64,000 nt of DNA from Mycobacterium gordonae (GCF_001417955.2 NZ_LKTM01000157.1:1-64000); one strand, 5' to 3'; positions 8,412-18,706 are shown, counted from the stretch's first letter. A program made the numbers and translations. The notes: a model not told the origin generated them from the sequence alone.

Positions 8412-9757
8412 CCGGCCGGGGGCTGCTGGTCGGGCTGACCGCGGCCGGCGTCGGGGTCATCTACGGCTACGACCTTTCCAGCATCGCGGGCGCGCGGTTG
8501 TTCATCGCCCAGGACTTCCATCTGAGCACGCGACAACAGGAGCTGCTCACCACGATGGTGGTGATCGGTCAGATCATGGGCGCCCTGGTGGCCGGCGTCA
8601 CCGCCAACGCGATAGGCCGCAAGCGGTCCACGGTCCTGCTGACCGCGGGGTACGCGCTGTGCGCGATCCTCGGAGCCTGCGCCGTGTCGCTGCCCATGCT
8701 GCTGGCCGCCCGCCTGCTCTTGGGCGTGGCCATCGGCGTCGCGGTGGTGGTGATACCGGTGTATGTGGCCGAGTCCGCGCCGACAGCGGTGCGCGGCTCG
8801 CTGCTGACCGCCTATCAGGTGACGATCCTGGGCGGCATCATTCTGGGATACCTGGTGGGCTACCTGCTGGCCGGCGCGCACGCCTGGCGCTGGATGCTGG
8901 GACTCGCCGCCCTGCCCGCCGTCGTGCTGCTCCCCCTGCTCATGCGGCTGCCCGACACCGCGCGCTGGTACATGCTCAAGGGTCGCGTCGAGGATGCGCG
9001 GCAAGCCCTGTTACGGCTCGAGCCTGCGGATGCCGTCGAGACCCAGTTGGCCGAGATCGCCGACGCTCTCGAAGTCGAGGGCAGCGGGAAGATCACGGAG
9101 ATGGTCCGCCGGCCGTACCTGCGGGCCACGATGTTCGTCGTCGCGCTCGGCTTCCTGGTCCAGATCACCGGGATCAACGCGATCATCTACTACAGCCCCA
9201 CGATCTTCGCCGAAATGGGCTTCCAGGGCGATTTCGCGCTGCTCGGATTGCCCGCGCTGGTCCAACTGGCCGGGCTGTCCGCCGTCTTCGTCTCGCTGTT
9301 CTCGGTGGACCGGTTGGGCCGACGCCCGATTCTGTTGTCCGGCATCGTGATGATGATCGTTGCCGACACCACGCTGATCGTCATCTTCGCCAACAGCGCC
9401 GGCAGCGGGCTGGTCCTCGGGTTCGGCGGCATCCTGCTGTTCATCGTCGGCTTCAACTTCGGCTTCGGTTCGCTGGTGTGGGTGTACGCCGGCGAGAGTT
9501 TCCCCTCGCGCCTACGCTCGCTGGGGTCCAGTGTGATGCTCACCTCGACGCTGACGGGCAACGCGCTGATCGCCGGATTCTTTCTCACCATGCTGCAGCT
9601 GCTCGGCGGCGCAGGGGTTTTCGCGGTGTTCGCCGGGTTGACGGTGGTGGCCTTCGTTGTGGTGTACCGGTTCGCGCCGGAGACCAAAGGCCGCGAACTC
9701 GAGGACATCCGGCAGTTCTGGGAGAACGGTGGCCGCTGGCCCACCGCGGACCCGTGA
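8348..9757 (+). CDS. sugI: MFS sugar transporter
   Basis: This is a major facilitator of the sugar porter family with about 12 membrane helices. The family signatures are seen: GYDLSSIAGA in helix 1, NAIGRKRST after helix 2, PVYVAESAPTAVRGSL, the central QITGINAIIYYSPTIF, DRLGRRPIL, and the closing RFAPETKGRELEDI. The only in-frame standard start before helix 1 is the GTG at 8348, inside the end of the preceding gene; the first about 20 residues are therefore uncertain, and a non-standard start near 8408 is possible. The overlapping GTGA with nagA suggests uptake of an amino sugar or its precursor, but the substrate is not determined. It corresponds to Rv3331. Confidence 0.92.
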   Translation: MHHPRRPGESHLHPQSQGQSLTGRGLLVGLTAAGVGVIYGYDLSSIAGARLFIAQDFHLSTRQQELLTTMVVIGQIMGALVAGVTANAIGRKRSTVLLTAGYALCAILGACAVSLPMLLAARLLLGVAIGVAVVVIPVYVAESAPTAVRGSLLTAYQVTILGGIILGYLVGYLLAGAHAWRWMLGLAALPAVVLLPLLMRLPDTARWYMLKGRVEDARQALLRLEPADAVETQLAEIADALEVEGSGKITEMVRRPYLRATMFVVALGFLVQITGINAIIYYSPTIFAEMGFQGDFALLGLPALVQLAGLSAVFVSLFSVDRLGRRPILLSGIVMMIVADTTLIVIFANSAGSGLVLGFGGILLFIVGFNFGFGSLVWVYAGESFPSRLRSLGSSVMLTSTLTGNALIAGFFLTMLQLLGGAGVFAVFAGLTVVAFVVVYRFAPETKGRELEDIRQFWENGGRWPTADP

Positions 9758-10869
9758 CACTGATCAGTGCGGGCACCGTCGTCGCGGACGACGAGGTCTG
9801 CCGGCCGGGCTGGGTGCATATCGACGGCCGGCGGATCGCCGCCTGCGGCACCGGAGCGCCGCCCGCACCGGCCGACCTGGTGCTGCCGGATTCCCTTGTG
9901 GTGCCCGGCTTTATCGACATGCACGTGCACGGTGGTGGCGGCGCGTCGTTCGGCGACGCGCCGGCGGCGGCCGCGCGATTCCACCGGGGCCACGGCACCA
10001 CCACCACCCTGGCCAGTCTGGTCACCGCCGCCCCGGCCGAGTTGCTGTCGGCTGTGCGCCTGCTGGCCGACGCGACCAGGCAGGGCGTCGTGGCGGGCAC
10101 CCATCTGGAGGGACCGTGGCTCAGCACGGCGCGCTGCGGCGCCCACGACCACACCCAGATCCGGCACCCGGACCCCGCCGAGATCGAGGCCGTGCTCACC
10201 GCCGCCGACGGCACCATCCGGATGGTCACCCTGGCGCCCGAGTTACCCGGCAGCGACGACGCGATCCGGCGTTTCCTGGACGCGGGTGTCGTTGTCGCGC
10301 TTGGACATACCGAGGCGACCTATGAGCAGACCCAGCATGCGATCGCCCTGGGCGCCACCGTCGGCACCCACCTGTTCAACGCGATGCCGCCGATGGGTCA
10401 CCGGGAACCCGGACCGGCGCTGGCCCTGCTGCAGAACCCGGCGGTGACGGTCGAACTGATCGCCGACGGCGTGCACGTGCGCCCCGAGATGGTCCATGCG
10501 GTGCTGCAGTGGGCCGGGCCCGACCGCGTCGCGGTGATCACCGATGCGACCGCGGCGGCCGGCAGCGGTGACGGTGAGTACCGGCTGGGAACGGTGCCGG
10601 TCGTCGTCGCCGGCGGAGTGGCCACGGTGCGCGGCACCTCCACCATCGCGGGCAGTTTGGCGACCATGGATCAACTCTTCCGCGCCGTGGCCGAGGGCGC
10701 GGGCCTGGCTGCCGCAGTGCGGACGACCTCGGCCACCCCGGCCCGTGCGCTCGGACTCGACGGGGTGGGCGCCATCCGCGCCGGCTACCACGCGAATCTG
10801 GTTGTGCTGGGCCAGGATCTGCGGGTGCGCGAGGTCATGGTCGAAGGCTCCTGGCGGGGCGATCGATAA
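9754..10869 (+). CDS. nagA: N-acetylglucosamine-6-phosphate deacetylase
   Basis: This 371-residue amidohydrolase removes acetate from GlcNAc-6-phosphate, feeding cell-wall sugars into glycolysis or recycling. The metal and catalytic residues are visible: HxH in PGFIDMHVHGGGG, Glu in GTHLEGPW, His in LGHTEAT, His in GTHLFNAM and the general-base Asp in VITDATAAAG. The GTG at 9754 overlaps the TGA of sugI, so the pair is translationally coupled. It corresponds to Rv3332. Normal length for the family and no unusual features. Confidence 0.95.
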   Translation: MTLISAGTVVADDEVCRPGWVHIDGRRIAACGTGAPPAPADLVLPDSLVVPGFIDMHVHGGGGASFGDAPAAAARFHRGHGTTTTLASLVTAAPAELLSAVRLLADATRQGVVAGTHLEGPWLSTARCGAHDHTQIRHPDPAEIEAVLTAADGTIRMVTLAPELPGSDDAIRRFLDAGVVVALGHTEATYEQTQHAIALGATVGTHLFNAMPPMGHREPGPALALLQNPAVTVELIADGVHVRPEMVHAVLQWAGPDRVAVITDATAAAGSGDGEYRLGTVPVVVAGGVATVRGTSTIAGSLATMDQLFRAVAEGAGLAAAVRTTSATPARALGLDGVGAIRAGYHANLVVLGQDLRVREVMVEGSWRGDR

Positions 10870-10933
10870 CCGGCTGTCACACCTGGGCGGCCCGGCGCGT
10901 CATAGCTGTGTATCCGAAACGATTGGAGCCACC

Positions 10934-11293
10934 ATGACGCACCCGTTCCGCACCGCCGTCGAGGGCGGTCAGTTCGACACCATCGGCGACATCTTCGCCG
11001 AAGATGGAGTGCTGCACAGCCCCATCGCGCAGCGGCCCTACCGCGGCCGTGCCGTGATCGCGACGGTGGTCGGCACCGTCGCCAAGGTGCTCGACGACTT
11101 CCGGTTCGAGCGGGAGCTGGACGGCGCGCTCATGTTCAGAGCGACCGTCGACGGACTGGACATCCAGGGCTGCGATTTCCTGCACACCGACGACGACGGA
11201 CTGGTCGATGAGATCACCGTGATGATGCGTCCGCTCAAAGCCGTTACCGCGTTCGCCGCCAGGATGCGCACCGAACTCAGCGGCGGCGCCTGA
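10934..11293 (+). CDS. SnoaL/NTF2-like protein
   Basis: The protein has 119 residues with the NTF2-like cone fold pattern: FRTAVEGGQFDTIGDIFAEDGVLHSP, YRGRAVIATVVGTVAKVL, then strands LMFRATVDGLDIQGCDFL and LVDEITVMMRPLKAV. This family includes small-molecule isomerases, dehydratases and non-enzymatic binding proteins, so no reaction is assigned. A GGAG-type ribosome site precedes the ATG. In H37Rv, from memory, this position holds other genes (Rv3333c and a MerR gene), so this is a lineage difference. Its end overlaps the convergent brkB-like gene by 17 bp. Confidence 0.82.
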   Translation: MTHPFRTAVEGGQFDTIGDIFAEDGVLHSPIAQRPYRGRAVIATVVGTVAKVLDDFRFERELDGALMFRATVDGLDIQGCDFLHTDDDGLVDEITVMMRPLKAVTAFAARMRTELSGGA

Positions 11294-12308
11294 AGACCCG
11301 CGAAAGCGTCAGCGCGCCAACGGCTCCCGCCGCCATCGCGGCCACCGTCTGGCGCGGACGCAACCCTTCCTCGACCGTGACTCGCGGACTGATGACCGCC
11401 GGCGGCGGCGGGTCGACGTGCCTGTCGCGCGGGTCCTCTGGTGCCGCCGTGGCCGCCCACGCGGTGCTGAACAACAGCAGCGACCACGTCACGAACGCGA
11501 ACACCATCAACCCCAGAACCGGACCGAACGCCGCTCCCGCCGGGCTGCGCACCACCGTCTGCAGGTAGAGCGAACCCACCTGTTTGAACACCTCGAAACC
11601 CAGCGCCGCCATCAGCCCGGCCCGGACGGAGGTGGTGAAACGCACCGACTCCCGAGGCAGCCTGGCGATCATCCAGGTGAAGAGAAGCCACGTCACCAGC
11701 ACCGAGACCAGTACGGACACACCCCGGAAGATCTCGTCGAACACCGAATAGTCAGGAATGTGAAGCCATCTCAGGACAGCCGCCATCGGTCTCTTCTGCC
11801 CCAGCGCGCTCAGCGCGACCGTGACCATGATCACCAGGAAGGTACCCACCATCGCGGCCAGATCGGACAGCTTGGTGCGCACATAACCGTCGGGCTCGAT
11901 GTGTTGTTCCCACATCTCGCTGAGCGCCTCGCGCAGATGCCACATCCAGCCGAGCCCGGCCCAGGCCGCCGTGGCCAGACCGATCAACCCGACCGATGTG
12001 CGCGCATCGATCGCCGAGTTGATCAGATCGACCATCTGCTGCCCCAATTCGCCGGACACCGCGGACCGGATCCGGCCGTCGATCGTCTGCAACAACTGCG
12101 GCCGGCCCGCCAGCACGTAGCCCGCCGCCGCGAAACCCACCATCAGCAACGGGAACAGCGCGAAGATGGTGTAGTACGTCAGGCCCGCCGCGAAGAACGT
12201 GCCCTTCTGCTTGGCGAAGCGCTGGTATGCCCGCAGGATATGGTCCAACCGCGGGTGGCGGGTGCGCAGCCGCTGCAAAAACCCGGGCTTGTCAGTCGGC
12301 TCGGTCAC
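11277..12308 (-). CDS. YihY/BrkB-family membrane protein, second copy
   Basis: The protein has 343 residues with about six membrane helices. The YihY/BrkB signature begins FFAAGLTYYTIFALFPLLMVGFA and continues through SVGLIGLATAAWAGLGWMWHLREAL, the paired helices near LVTWLLFTWMIARLP, and AGLMAALGFEVFKQVGSLYLQ. The C-terminal 55 residues are polar and proline-rich (DPPPPAVISPRVTVEEG), which the neighbouring paralogue lacks. Despite historical names (ribonuclease BN, BrkB) the function of the family is unsettled. The GTG at 12308 overlaps the stop of the upstream copy (GTGA). Confidence 0.9.
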   Translation of the reverse strand: MTEPTDKPGFLQRLRTRHPRLDHILRAYQRFAKQKGTFFAAGLTYYTIFALFPLLMVGFAAAGYVLAGRPQLLQTIDGRIRSAVSGELGQQMVDLINSAIDARTSVGLIGLATAAWAGLGWMWHLREALSEMWEQHIEPDGYVRTKLSDLAAMVGTFLVIMVTVALSALGQKRPMAAVLRWLHIPDYSVFDEIFRGVSVLVSVLVTWLLFTWMIARLPRESVRFTTSVRAGLMAALGFEVFKQVGSLYLQTVVRSPAGAAFGPVLGLMVFAFVTWSLLLFSTAWAATAAPEDPRDRHVDPPPPAVISPRVTVEEGLRPRQTVAAMAAGAVGALTLSRVFRRRR

Positions 12309-13186
12309 GTCGCACCTGGCGCGGTCGCGGCCCAGGCTGTGCTGTACAGCACCAAAACCCAGGTGACATAGGCGAATATCAGGAGGCCCAACAGCGGCCC
12401 GAACGTCGCCCCCGCGACGCTGCGCAGCACCATCCGCAGGTACAGCGAGCCCACCCATTTGAACAACTCGAACCCGACGGCCGCCATCAGACCCGCCCGC
12501 ATCGAGGTGGCCACACCAACCGACTCCCGCGGTAAGCGAACGATGACCCAGCTGAACACCAGCCACGACACCAGGAAAGATATCACCACCGAGATGGTGC
12601 GGAATACCCAGTGGAATACCGAAAGTTCAGGTATGCCAAGCAGATTCAGCACCATCTTCATCGGCTCAGCATGGGCCAGCGCGGCGAGCGTCATGCTGGC
12701 CACCACCACCGCGAAGGTGCCCAGCACCGCGGACAGATCGGACGCGATGGTGCGCGCGAAGCCCAGCCTGTCGGGCTGATGGCCCCAGATCCTGCACAAC
12801 GCTTCCCGCAGCCGGTACATCCAGGTCTGGCCCATCCACGCCGCGAAGACCAGCCCGATCACGCCAACGGAGGTGTGCGCCTTGATCGCCGAGTTCATCA
12901 ACGTGACCAATTGCTGCCCCAGCTCGGGCGACACCCAGGACCGGGTGCGATCGTCGATCGCGTCGACCAGTTGCGGACGCCGCGACAATGCGAAGCCGCC
13001 CACCGCGAAACCGATCATCAGCAAAGGAAACAACGCGATCAGCGTGTAGTAGGTGAGACCCGCCGCGAAGAGGTTGCCATTGCACGCTCTGAAGTGCAGA
13101 AAGGCGCGAATGAAATGGTCCAGCCAGCCATACCGCGCCCGGAGCCGATCCAGGAACCCTGGCTCGGTCTGCTGATCGACGGTCAA
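12305..13186 (-). CDS. YihY/BrkB-family membrane protein, first copy
   Basis: The protein has 293 residues and the same helix pattern as its downstream neighbour (LFAAGLTYYTLIALFPLLMIGFA, SVGVIGLVFAAWMGQTWMYRL, LPRESVGVATSMRAGLMAAVGFELFKWVGSLYL). The two proteins align along their whole length apart from the extra C-terminal tail of the second copy, so they arose by tandem duplication. It starts with TTG at 13186, one nucleotide after the trpS stop, which implies translational coupling with trpS. It corresponds to Rv3335c. The function is unknown. Confidence 0.9.
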   Translation of the reverse strand: MTVDQQTEPGFLDRLRARYGWLDHFIRAFLHFRACNGNLFAAGLTYYTLIALFPLLMIGFAVGGFALSRRPQLVDAIDDRTRSWVSPELGQQLVTLMNSAIKAHTSVGVIGLVFAAWMGQTWMYRLREALCRIWGHQPDRLGFARTIASDLSAVLGTFAVVVASMTLAALAHAEPMKMVLNLLGIPELSVFHWVFRTISVVISFLVSWLVFSWVIVRLPRESVGVATSMRAGLMAAVGFELFKWVGSLYLRMVLRSVAGATFGPLLGLLIFAYVTWVLVLYSTAWAATAPGAT

Positions 13187-13187
13187 T

Positions 13188-14222
<1,035 letters not shown>

Positions 14223-14246
14223 TCACGGGCCCCTCAAGCACCGAAC

Positions 14247-14292
14247 GTGAAGCTGTCTTCACGCTCGGCGTCGAGCGTGAAGACAGCTTCAC
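14247..14292. repeat. 21-bp perfect inverted repeat between trpS and the hydrolase gene
   Basis: The arms 14247-14267 and 14272-14292 are exact reverse complements with a 4-nt loop (GCGT). Each arm contains a smaller palindrome of the form GTGAAG-N4-CTTCAC. It lies in a divergent intergenic region, so it is not a terminator for either neighbour. It is more like an interspersed intergenic repeat or a regulator site. Confidence 0.8.
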
Positions 14293-14348
14293 TCTGGGCG
14301 ACGACCGGGGGTCCGGGGGGCGGCTTGCGGTACCGGCGGTACCGCATT

Positions 14349-14354
14349 TACTGT
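14349..14354 (+). promoter_or_regulatory. -10 box for the alpha/beta hydrolase gene
   Basis: TACTGT ends 7 nt before the ATG at 14362, suggesting a leaderless transcript. Just upstream is a direct repeat of GCGGTACC (14327-14334 and 14336-14343). Confidence 0.4.
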
Positions 14355-14361
14355 CGGATTT

Positions 14362-15246
14362 ATGCTCCGTCTGCGTAGACCGTCATCGGCGGGCGCCACC
14401 CGGCAGCCCATCCACCTCGGACCCACGGACGGCTCTGCGGAGCCGATCCTGCTGCTGCACCCGTTCCTGATGTCCCAGACGGTGTGGGAGGTCGTCGCCC
14501 AACAACTGGCCGACACCGGCCGCTACGAGGTGTTCGCACCCACCATGGCCGCCCACAACGGCGGCCCCCGCGCCGGCACCTGGTTCCTGTCCTCGCAGGT
14601 CCTGGCCGACCACGTCGAACGTCAGATGGACGAGCTCGGCTGGGAGACCGCCCACATCGTCGGCAACTCGCTGGGCGGATGGGTCGCGTTCGAACTGGAG
14701 CGGCGCGGCCGCGCCCGCAGCGTCACCGGCATCGCCCCGGCCGGCGGCTGGACGCGCTGGAGCCCGGCCAAGTTCGAGGTGATCGCCAAGTTCATCCTGG
14801 GCATTCCGCTGCTGGTGTTCGCCTGGCTGTTCGGCCCGAACGTCATGCGCGTGCCGTTCAGCCGTCACCTGGCCACGTACGCCATCAGCGCGAAACCCGA
14901 GGGCGTCAGCGAGCGCGAGCTCAGCGTCATCATCGACGACGTCGCGCACTGCCCGGCCTACTTCCAGCTACTGCTCAAGGCGTTGCTGATGCCCGGTCTG
15001 CAGGAACTGGCCGAGAACGCCGTGCCGGCACATCTGGTGATCTGCACCAAGGACCGCATCGTCCCGTCGCCCAGGTTCAGCAAGCACTTCCGCCACCACC
15101 TGCCGGACGACCACCAGTTCACCGTGCTCGAAAACGTCGGGCACGTACCGATGTTCGAGGCGCCGGGCCGCGTCACCGAGGTGATCCTGGAGTTCCTGGA
15201 AGAAGTCTCGCCGCCCGTTCGCGCCCTCGAACCGCCGGCCGGCTGA
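14362..15246 (+). CDS. alpha/beta hydrolase
   Basis: This is a 294-residue alpha/beta-hydrolase fold protein. The oxyanion segment is LLLHPFLMSQTVW, the nucleophile elbow is G-N-S103-L-G-G, the acid is probably Asp in LVICTKDRIVPS, and the histidine is in ENVGHVPMFEAP. No signal peptide is present. The substrate is unknown; the family includes esterases, haloalkane dehalogenases and epoxide hydrolases. From memory, H37Rv carries this locus as two shorter genes (Rv3337 and Rv3338); here the frame is intact, so the two-gene state may be a decayed form. It is followed by the riboswitch of the methionine genes. Confidence 0.9.
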   Translation: MLRLRRPSSAGATRQPIHLGPTDGSAEPILLLHPFLMSQTVWEVVAQQLADTGRYEVFAPTMAAHNGGPRAGTWFLSSQVLADHVERQMDELGWETAHIVGNSLGGWVAFELERRGRARSVTGIAPAGGWTRWSPAKFEVIAKFILGIPLLVFAWLFGPNVMRVPFSRHLATYAISAKPEGVSERELSVIIDDVAHCPAYFQLLLKALLMPGLQELAENAVPAHLVICTKDRIVPSPRFSKHFRHHLPDDHQFTVLENVGHVPMFEAPGRVTEVILEFLEEVSPPVRALEPPAG

Positions 15247-15302
15247 GCCGCCTCGCCCGTCGATTTGGCGGGACACAGCAGCCATACGATAAGCTGCGAA
15301 TC

Positions 15303-15421
15303 GGTCATGAGTGCCAGCGTTTAGCCCCGGCTTGCTGGCCGGCAACCCTCCAACCGCGGTGGGGTGCCCCGGGTGATGACCAGGTTGAGTAGCCGCAACG
15401 GCTACGCGGCAAGCGCGGGTC
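15303..15421 (+). ncRNA. SAM-IV riboswitch aptamer
   Basis: The region matches the actinobacterial SAM-IV aptamer in order and spacing. Stem P1 forms between GGTCAT (15303-15308) and ATGACC (15376-15381). Inside are the conserved GCCAGCG, CCCCGGCTTGCTGGCCGGCA and AACCCTCCAACCGCGGTGGGGTGCC segments. After P1 come the hairpin AGTAGCCGCAACGGCTACGC and the GGCAAGCGCGGGTC end. It binds S-adenosylmethionine and should reduce expression of the downstream sulfhydrylase and acetyltransferase genes when SAM is plentiful. Such elements are known upstream of metY-type genes in mycobacteria. Confidence 0.92.
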
Positions 15422-15455
15422 CGCCGTGATCGGACCCCTGAGCCAGACAGGGGAG
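15417..15455 (+). promoter_or_regulatory. riboswitch expression platform with competing hairpins
   Basis: GGGTCC (15417-15422) can pair with GGACCC (15432-15437). Alternatively CCCCTG (15435-15440) can pair with CAGGGG (15448-15453), which covers the AGGGGAG ribosome site of metY (ATG at 15463). Both helices need 15435-15437, so they exclude each other. This fits control at translation initiation. Confidence 0.6.
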
Positions 15456-15462
15456 CATTCTC

Positions 15463-16824
15463 ATGAGCACTGACGGCACCACCGAGACGGACCCGACCGC
15501 GCAGTGGTCCTTCGAGACCAAGCAGATTCACGCCGGCCAGCGGCCGGACCCGACGACGAACGCGCGCGCCCTGCCGATCTACCAGACCACGTCGTACACC
15601 TTCGACAACGTCGCACACGCCGCCGCACTCTTCTCGCTGGCTGAGCCGGGCAACATCTACACCCGCATCGGTAATCCGACCACCGACGTGGTCGAGCAGC
15701 GCATCGCCGCCCTCGAGGGAGGCGTCGCGGCGCTGTTCCTGTCCTCCGGGCAGGCGGCGGAGACGTTCGCGATCCTGAACGTCGCCGGTGCCGGTGATCA
15801 CATCGTGTCCAGTCCCCGGCTCTACGGCGGCACCTACAACCTGTTCCACTACTCGCTTGCCAAGCTCGGTATCGAGGTCAGCTTCGTCTCCGATCCCGAC
15901 GACCTGGACGCCTGGCAGGCCGAGGTCCGGCCGAACACCAAGGCGTTCTTCGCCGAGACCATCTCCAACCCGCAGATCGACATCCTGGACACCCCGGCCG
16001 TCGCCGAGGTCGCGCACCGCAACGGGGTGCCGCTGATCGTCGACAACACCATCGCCACGCCGTACCTGATCCAGCCGCTGGCCCAGGGCGCCGACGTGGT
16101 GGTCCACTCGGCAACCAAATACCTGGGCGGGCACGGCTCGGCGATCGCCGGGGTGATCGTCGACGGCGGAACCTTCGACTGGACCCAGGGCCGCTTCCCC
16201 GGCTTCACCACCCCCGACCCCAGTTACCACGGCGTGGTCTACGCCGAGCTGGGGCCGCCGGCCTTCGCCCTGAAGGCCCGCGTGCAGCTGCTGCGCGACC
16301 TCGGCTCCGCCGCGTCGCCGTTCAACGCGTTCCTGGTGGCCCAGGGTCTGGAGACGTTGAGCCTGCGCATCGAGCGGCACGTCGCCAACGCCCAGCGGGT
16401 CGCCGAGTTCCTGGAAGCCCGCGACGACGTGCTGTCGGTCAACTACGCGGGACTGCCGAGTTCGCCGTGGCACGAACGGGCGAAGAGGCTGGCGCCCAAG
16501 GGCACCGGCGCCGTCCTGGCCTTCGAGCTGGCCGGCGGCGCGGAGGCCGGCAAGGCTTTCGTCGACGCGCTGCAGTTACACAGCCACGTTGCCAACATCG
16601 GCGACGTGCGTTCGCTGGTGATCCACCCGGCGTCGACAACCCACGCCCAGCTCAGCGCCGCCGAGCAGCTGGCCACCGGCGTCACCCCCGGTCTGGTGCG
16701 CCTGGCCGTCGGCATCGAGGGCATCGACGACATCCTGGCCGACCTGGAGCGTGGATTTGCTGCCGCCGGGGTATATAGCGCCTCTAAGACCGGCAGCGAC
16801 CCGCAGACCGTGGCGGCCTTCTGA
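15463..16824 (+). CDS. metY: O-acetylhomoserine sulfhydrylase
   Basis: This 453-residue PLP enzyme of the Cys/Met metabolism family makes homocysteine from O-acetylhomoserine and sulfide. It starts [20 protein letters not shown], carries the [22 protein letters not shown] substrate segment, and has the PLP lysine K219 in [12 protein letters not shown]. The long insertion and the [20 protein letters not shown] end are typical of MetY rather than cystathionine enzymes. It lies directly behind a SAM-IV riboswitch and 11 nt ahead of metX. H37Rv calls its orthologue metC (Rv3340). Confidence 0.96.
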   Translation: MSTDGTTETDPTAQWSFETKQIHAGQRPDPTTNARALPIYQTTSYTFDNVAHAAALFSLAEPGNIYTRIGNPTTDVVEQRIAALEGGVAALFLSSGQAAETFAILNVAGAGDHIVSSPRLYGGTYNLFHYSLAKLGIEVSFVSDPDDLDAWQAEVRPNTKAFFAETISNPQIDILDTPAVAEVAHRNGVPLIVDNTIATPYLIQPLAQGADVVVHSATKYLGGHGSAIAGVIVDGGTFDWTQGRFPGFTTPDPSYHGVVYAELGPPAFALKARVQLLRDLGSAASPFNAFLVAQGLETLSLRIERHVANAQRVAEFLEARDDVLSVNYAGLPSSPWHERAKRLAPKGTGAVLAFELAGGAEAGKAFVDALQLHSHVANIGDVRSLVIHPASTTHAQLSAAEQLATGVTPGLVRLAVGIEGIDDILADLERGFAAAGVYSASKTGSDPQTVAAF

Positions 16825-16835
16825 GGAGACCTGAC

Positions 16836-17975
16836 ATGACGATCTCCGACGTGCCTACCCAGACGCTGCCCGCCGAAGGCGAGACCGGCGTCGTCGACAT
16901 CGGCTCGCTGAGGCTGGAGAGCGGCGCGGTGATCGACGATGTCCACATCGCCGTTCAGCGCTGGGGTGAGCTGTCACCGGCGCGGGACAACGTCGTCATG
17001 GTGTTGCATGCGCTCACCGGCGACTCACACATCACCGGGCCCGCCGGACCCGGGCATCCGACCCCCGGCTGGTGGGACGGGGTGGCCGGGCCGGGTGCGC
17101 CGATCGACACCGACCGCTGGTGCGCGGTGGCCACCAACGTGCTCGGCGGGTGCCGTGGCTCCACCGGCCCGAGTTCGCTGGCCCGCGACGGAAAGCCTTA
17201 CGGCTCAAGGTTTCCGCAGATCTCGGTGCGCGACCAGGTGGAGGCGGACCTGGCCGCGCTGGCTGCGCTGGGAATAACTCAGGTGGCCGCGGTCGTTGGC
17301 GGATCCATGGGCGGTGCCCGGGCTTTGGAGTGGATGGTCGGTCACCCGGAACGGGTGCGGGCCGGGCTGCTGCTGGCGGTCGGGGCGCGCGCCACCGGCG
17401 ACCAGCTCGGCACCCAGACGACCCAGATCGCGGCCATCAAGGCCGATCCGAACTGGCAGGGCGGCGACTACTACGAAACCGGCCGGTCCCCCGATGACGG
17501 CCTGCGGATCGCGCGCCGCATCGCGCACCTGACCTACCGCGGCGAGGTCGAACTCGACCGGCGCTTCGGCAACGACGCCCAGGACGGCGAGGACCCGACC
17601 AATGGCGGTCGCTATGCCGTGCAGAGCTACCTGGAGCACCAGGGCGACAAGCTGCTGTCCCGCTTCGACGCGGGCAGTTATGTGGCCCTGACCGAGGCGC
17701 TCAACAGCCACGACGTCGGCCGTGGGCGTGGCGGCCTGCATGCCGCGCTCACCCGGTGCCCGGTGCCGGCGGTAGTCGGCGGGGTCACCTCCGACCGGCT
17801 CTACCCGTTGCGATTGCAGGACGAGTTGGCCGAGCTCCTGCCCGGTTGCGGCGGCGTGCGGGTGGTCAAGTCCGTCTGCGGGCACGACGGCTTCCTGGTG
17901 GAATCCGACGCCGTCGGTGTGTTGATCCGCGAGACCCTCGACCTGGCGCTCGCACAAGGCGCGTGTTCGCGGTGA
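16836..17975 (+). CDS. metX: homoserine O-acetyltransferase
   Basis: This 379-residue alpha/beta-hydrolase fold enzyme acetylates L-homoserine with acetyl-CoA, the step before MetY. The nucleophile is S157 in [15 protein letters not shown]. The aspartate is in VTSDRLYPL and the histidine in CGHDGFLVE. The [10 protein letters not shown] oxyanion region and [14 protein letters not shown] are characteristic of MetX. It follows metY by 11 nt with a GAGGAGA ribosome site and shares its riboswitch control. H37Rv calls this metA (Rv3341). Confidence 0.96.
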   Translation: MTISDVPTQTLPAEGETGVVDIGSLRLESGAVIDDVHIAVQRWGELSPARDNVVMVLHALTGDSHITGPAGPGHPTPGWWDGVAGPGAPIDTDRWCAVATNVLGGCRGSTGPSSLARDGKPYGSRFPQISVRDQVEADLAALAALGITQVAAVVGGSMGGARALEWMVGHPERVRAGLLLAVGARATGDQLGTQTTQIAAIKADPNWQGGDYYETGRSPDDGLRIARRIAHLTYRGEVELDRRFGNDAQDGEDPTNGGRYAVQSYLEHQGDKLLSRFDAGSYVALTEALNSHDVGRGRGGLHAALTRCPVPAVVGGVTSDRLYPLRLQDELAELLPGCGGVRVVKSVCGHDGFLVESDAVGVLIRETLDLALAQGACSR

Positions 17976-18703
17976 CCCGCTCCAGGCGTGACCGCTCCCT
18001 GTCGTTCGGCTCGGCGGCGGCCGCCTACGAGCGGGGACGCCCGACCTATCCCCCGGATGCCATCGACTGGCTGCTGCCCGGTGGCGCACGCCAGGTGCTG
18101 GACCTCGGTGCCGGGACGGGCAAGCTCACCACCCGGCTCGTCGAGCGCGGCCTGGACGTGGTGGCCGTCGATCCGGTTCCCGAGATGCTGGAAGTGCTGA
18201 CCGCATCGCTGCCCGACACTCGCGCGCTGTTGGGCACGGCGGAAGAGATTCCGTTGCCGGACAACAGCGTTGACGCGGTGCTGGTGGCTCAGGCGTGGCA
18301 CTGGGTGGACCCCGCCCGCGCGATTCCGGAGGTGGCCCGGGTGCTGCGGCCCGGTGGCCGGCTGGGTCTGGTGTGGAACACCCGGGACGAACGGCTGGGC
18401 TGGGTGCGCGAACTCGGCGAGATCATCGGTCGTGACGACGATCCGCTGCGCGACCGTGCGACGCTGCCCGAGCCGTTCGGCGAGGTGGAACGCCATCAGG
18501 TGGAGTGGACGAATTACCTGACGCCCCAAGCACTTATCGATCTGGTCGCGTCGCGGACCTACTGCATCAACTCGCCGGCCGAGGTACGGACCAAGACCCT
18601 CGACAAGGTCCGCGAACTGCTGGCCACCCACCCGGCGCTGGCGAACTCCGCGGGGCTGGCGCTGCCGTACGTCACAGTGTGCGTGCGGGCCACGCTGTCC
18701 TGA
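17972..18703 (+). CDS. class I SAM-dependent methyltransferase
   Basis: The protein has 243 residues with the Rossmann-fold SAM site: motif [13 protein letters not shown], motif II acidic [11 protein letters not shown], then [26 protein letters not shown] and the post-[18 protein letters not shown]. The N-terminal [20 protein letters not shown] segment is common to UbiE/Tam-like enzymes acting on small molecules. The substrate is unknown. The GTG at 17972 overlaps the metX stop (GTGA), so it belongs to the riboswitch-controlled operon; another in-frame GTG lies nine bases earlier. It corresponds to Rv3342. Confidence 0.92.
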   Translation: MTRSRRDRSLSFGSAAAAYERGRPTYPPDAIDWLLPGGARQVLDLGAGTGKLTTRLVERGLDVVAVDPVPEMLEVLTASLPDTRALLGTAEEIPLPDNSVDAVLVAQAWHWVDPARAIPEVARVLRPGGRLGLVWNTRDERLGWVRELGEIIGRDDDPLRDRATLPEPFGEVERHQVEWTNYLTPQALIDLVASRTYCINSPAEVRTKTLDKVRELLATHPALANSAGLALPYVTVCVRATLS

Positions 18704-18706
18704 ATC

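Noticed and set aside
17756..17971. Methyltransferase start at 17756
   Set aside because: That stretch lies inside metX in another frame and has no family similarity. The GTG at 17972 gives the expected length and a GTGA overlap.
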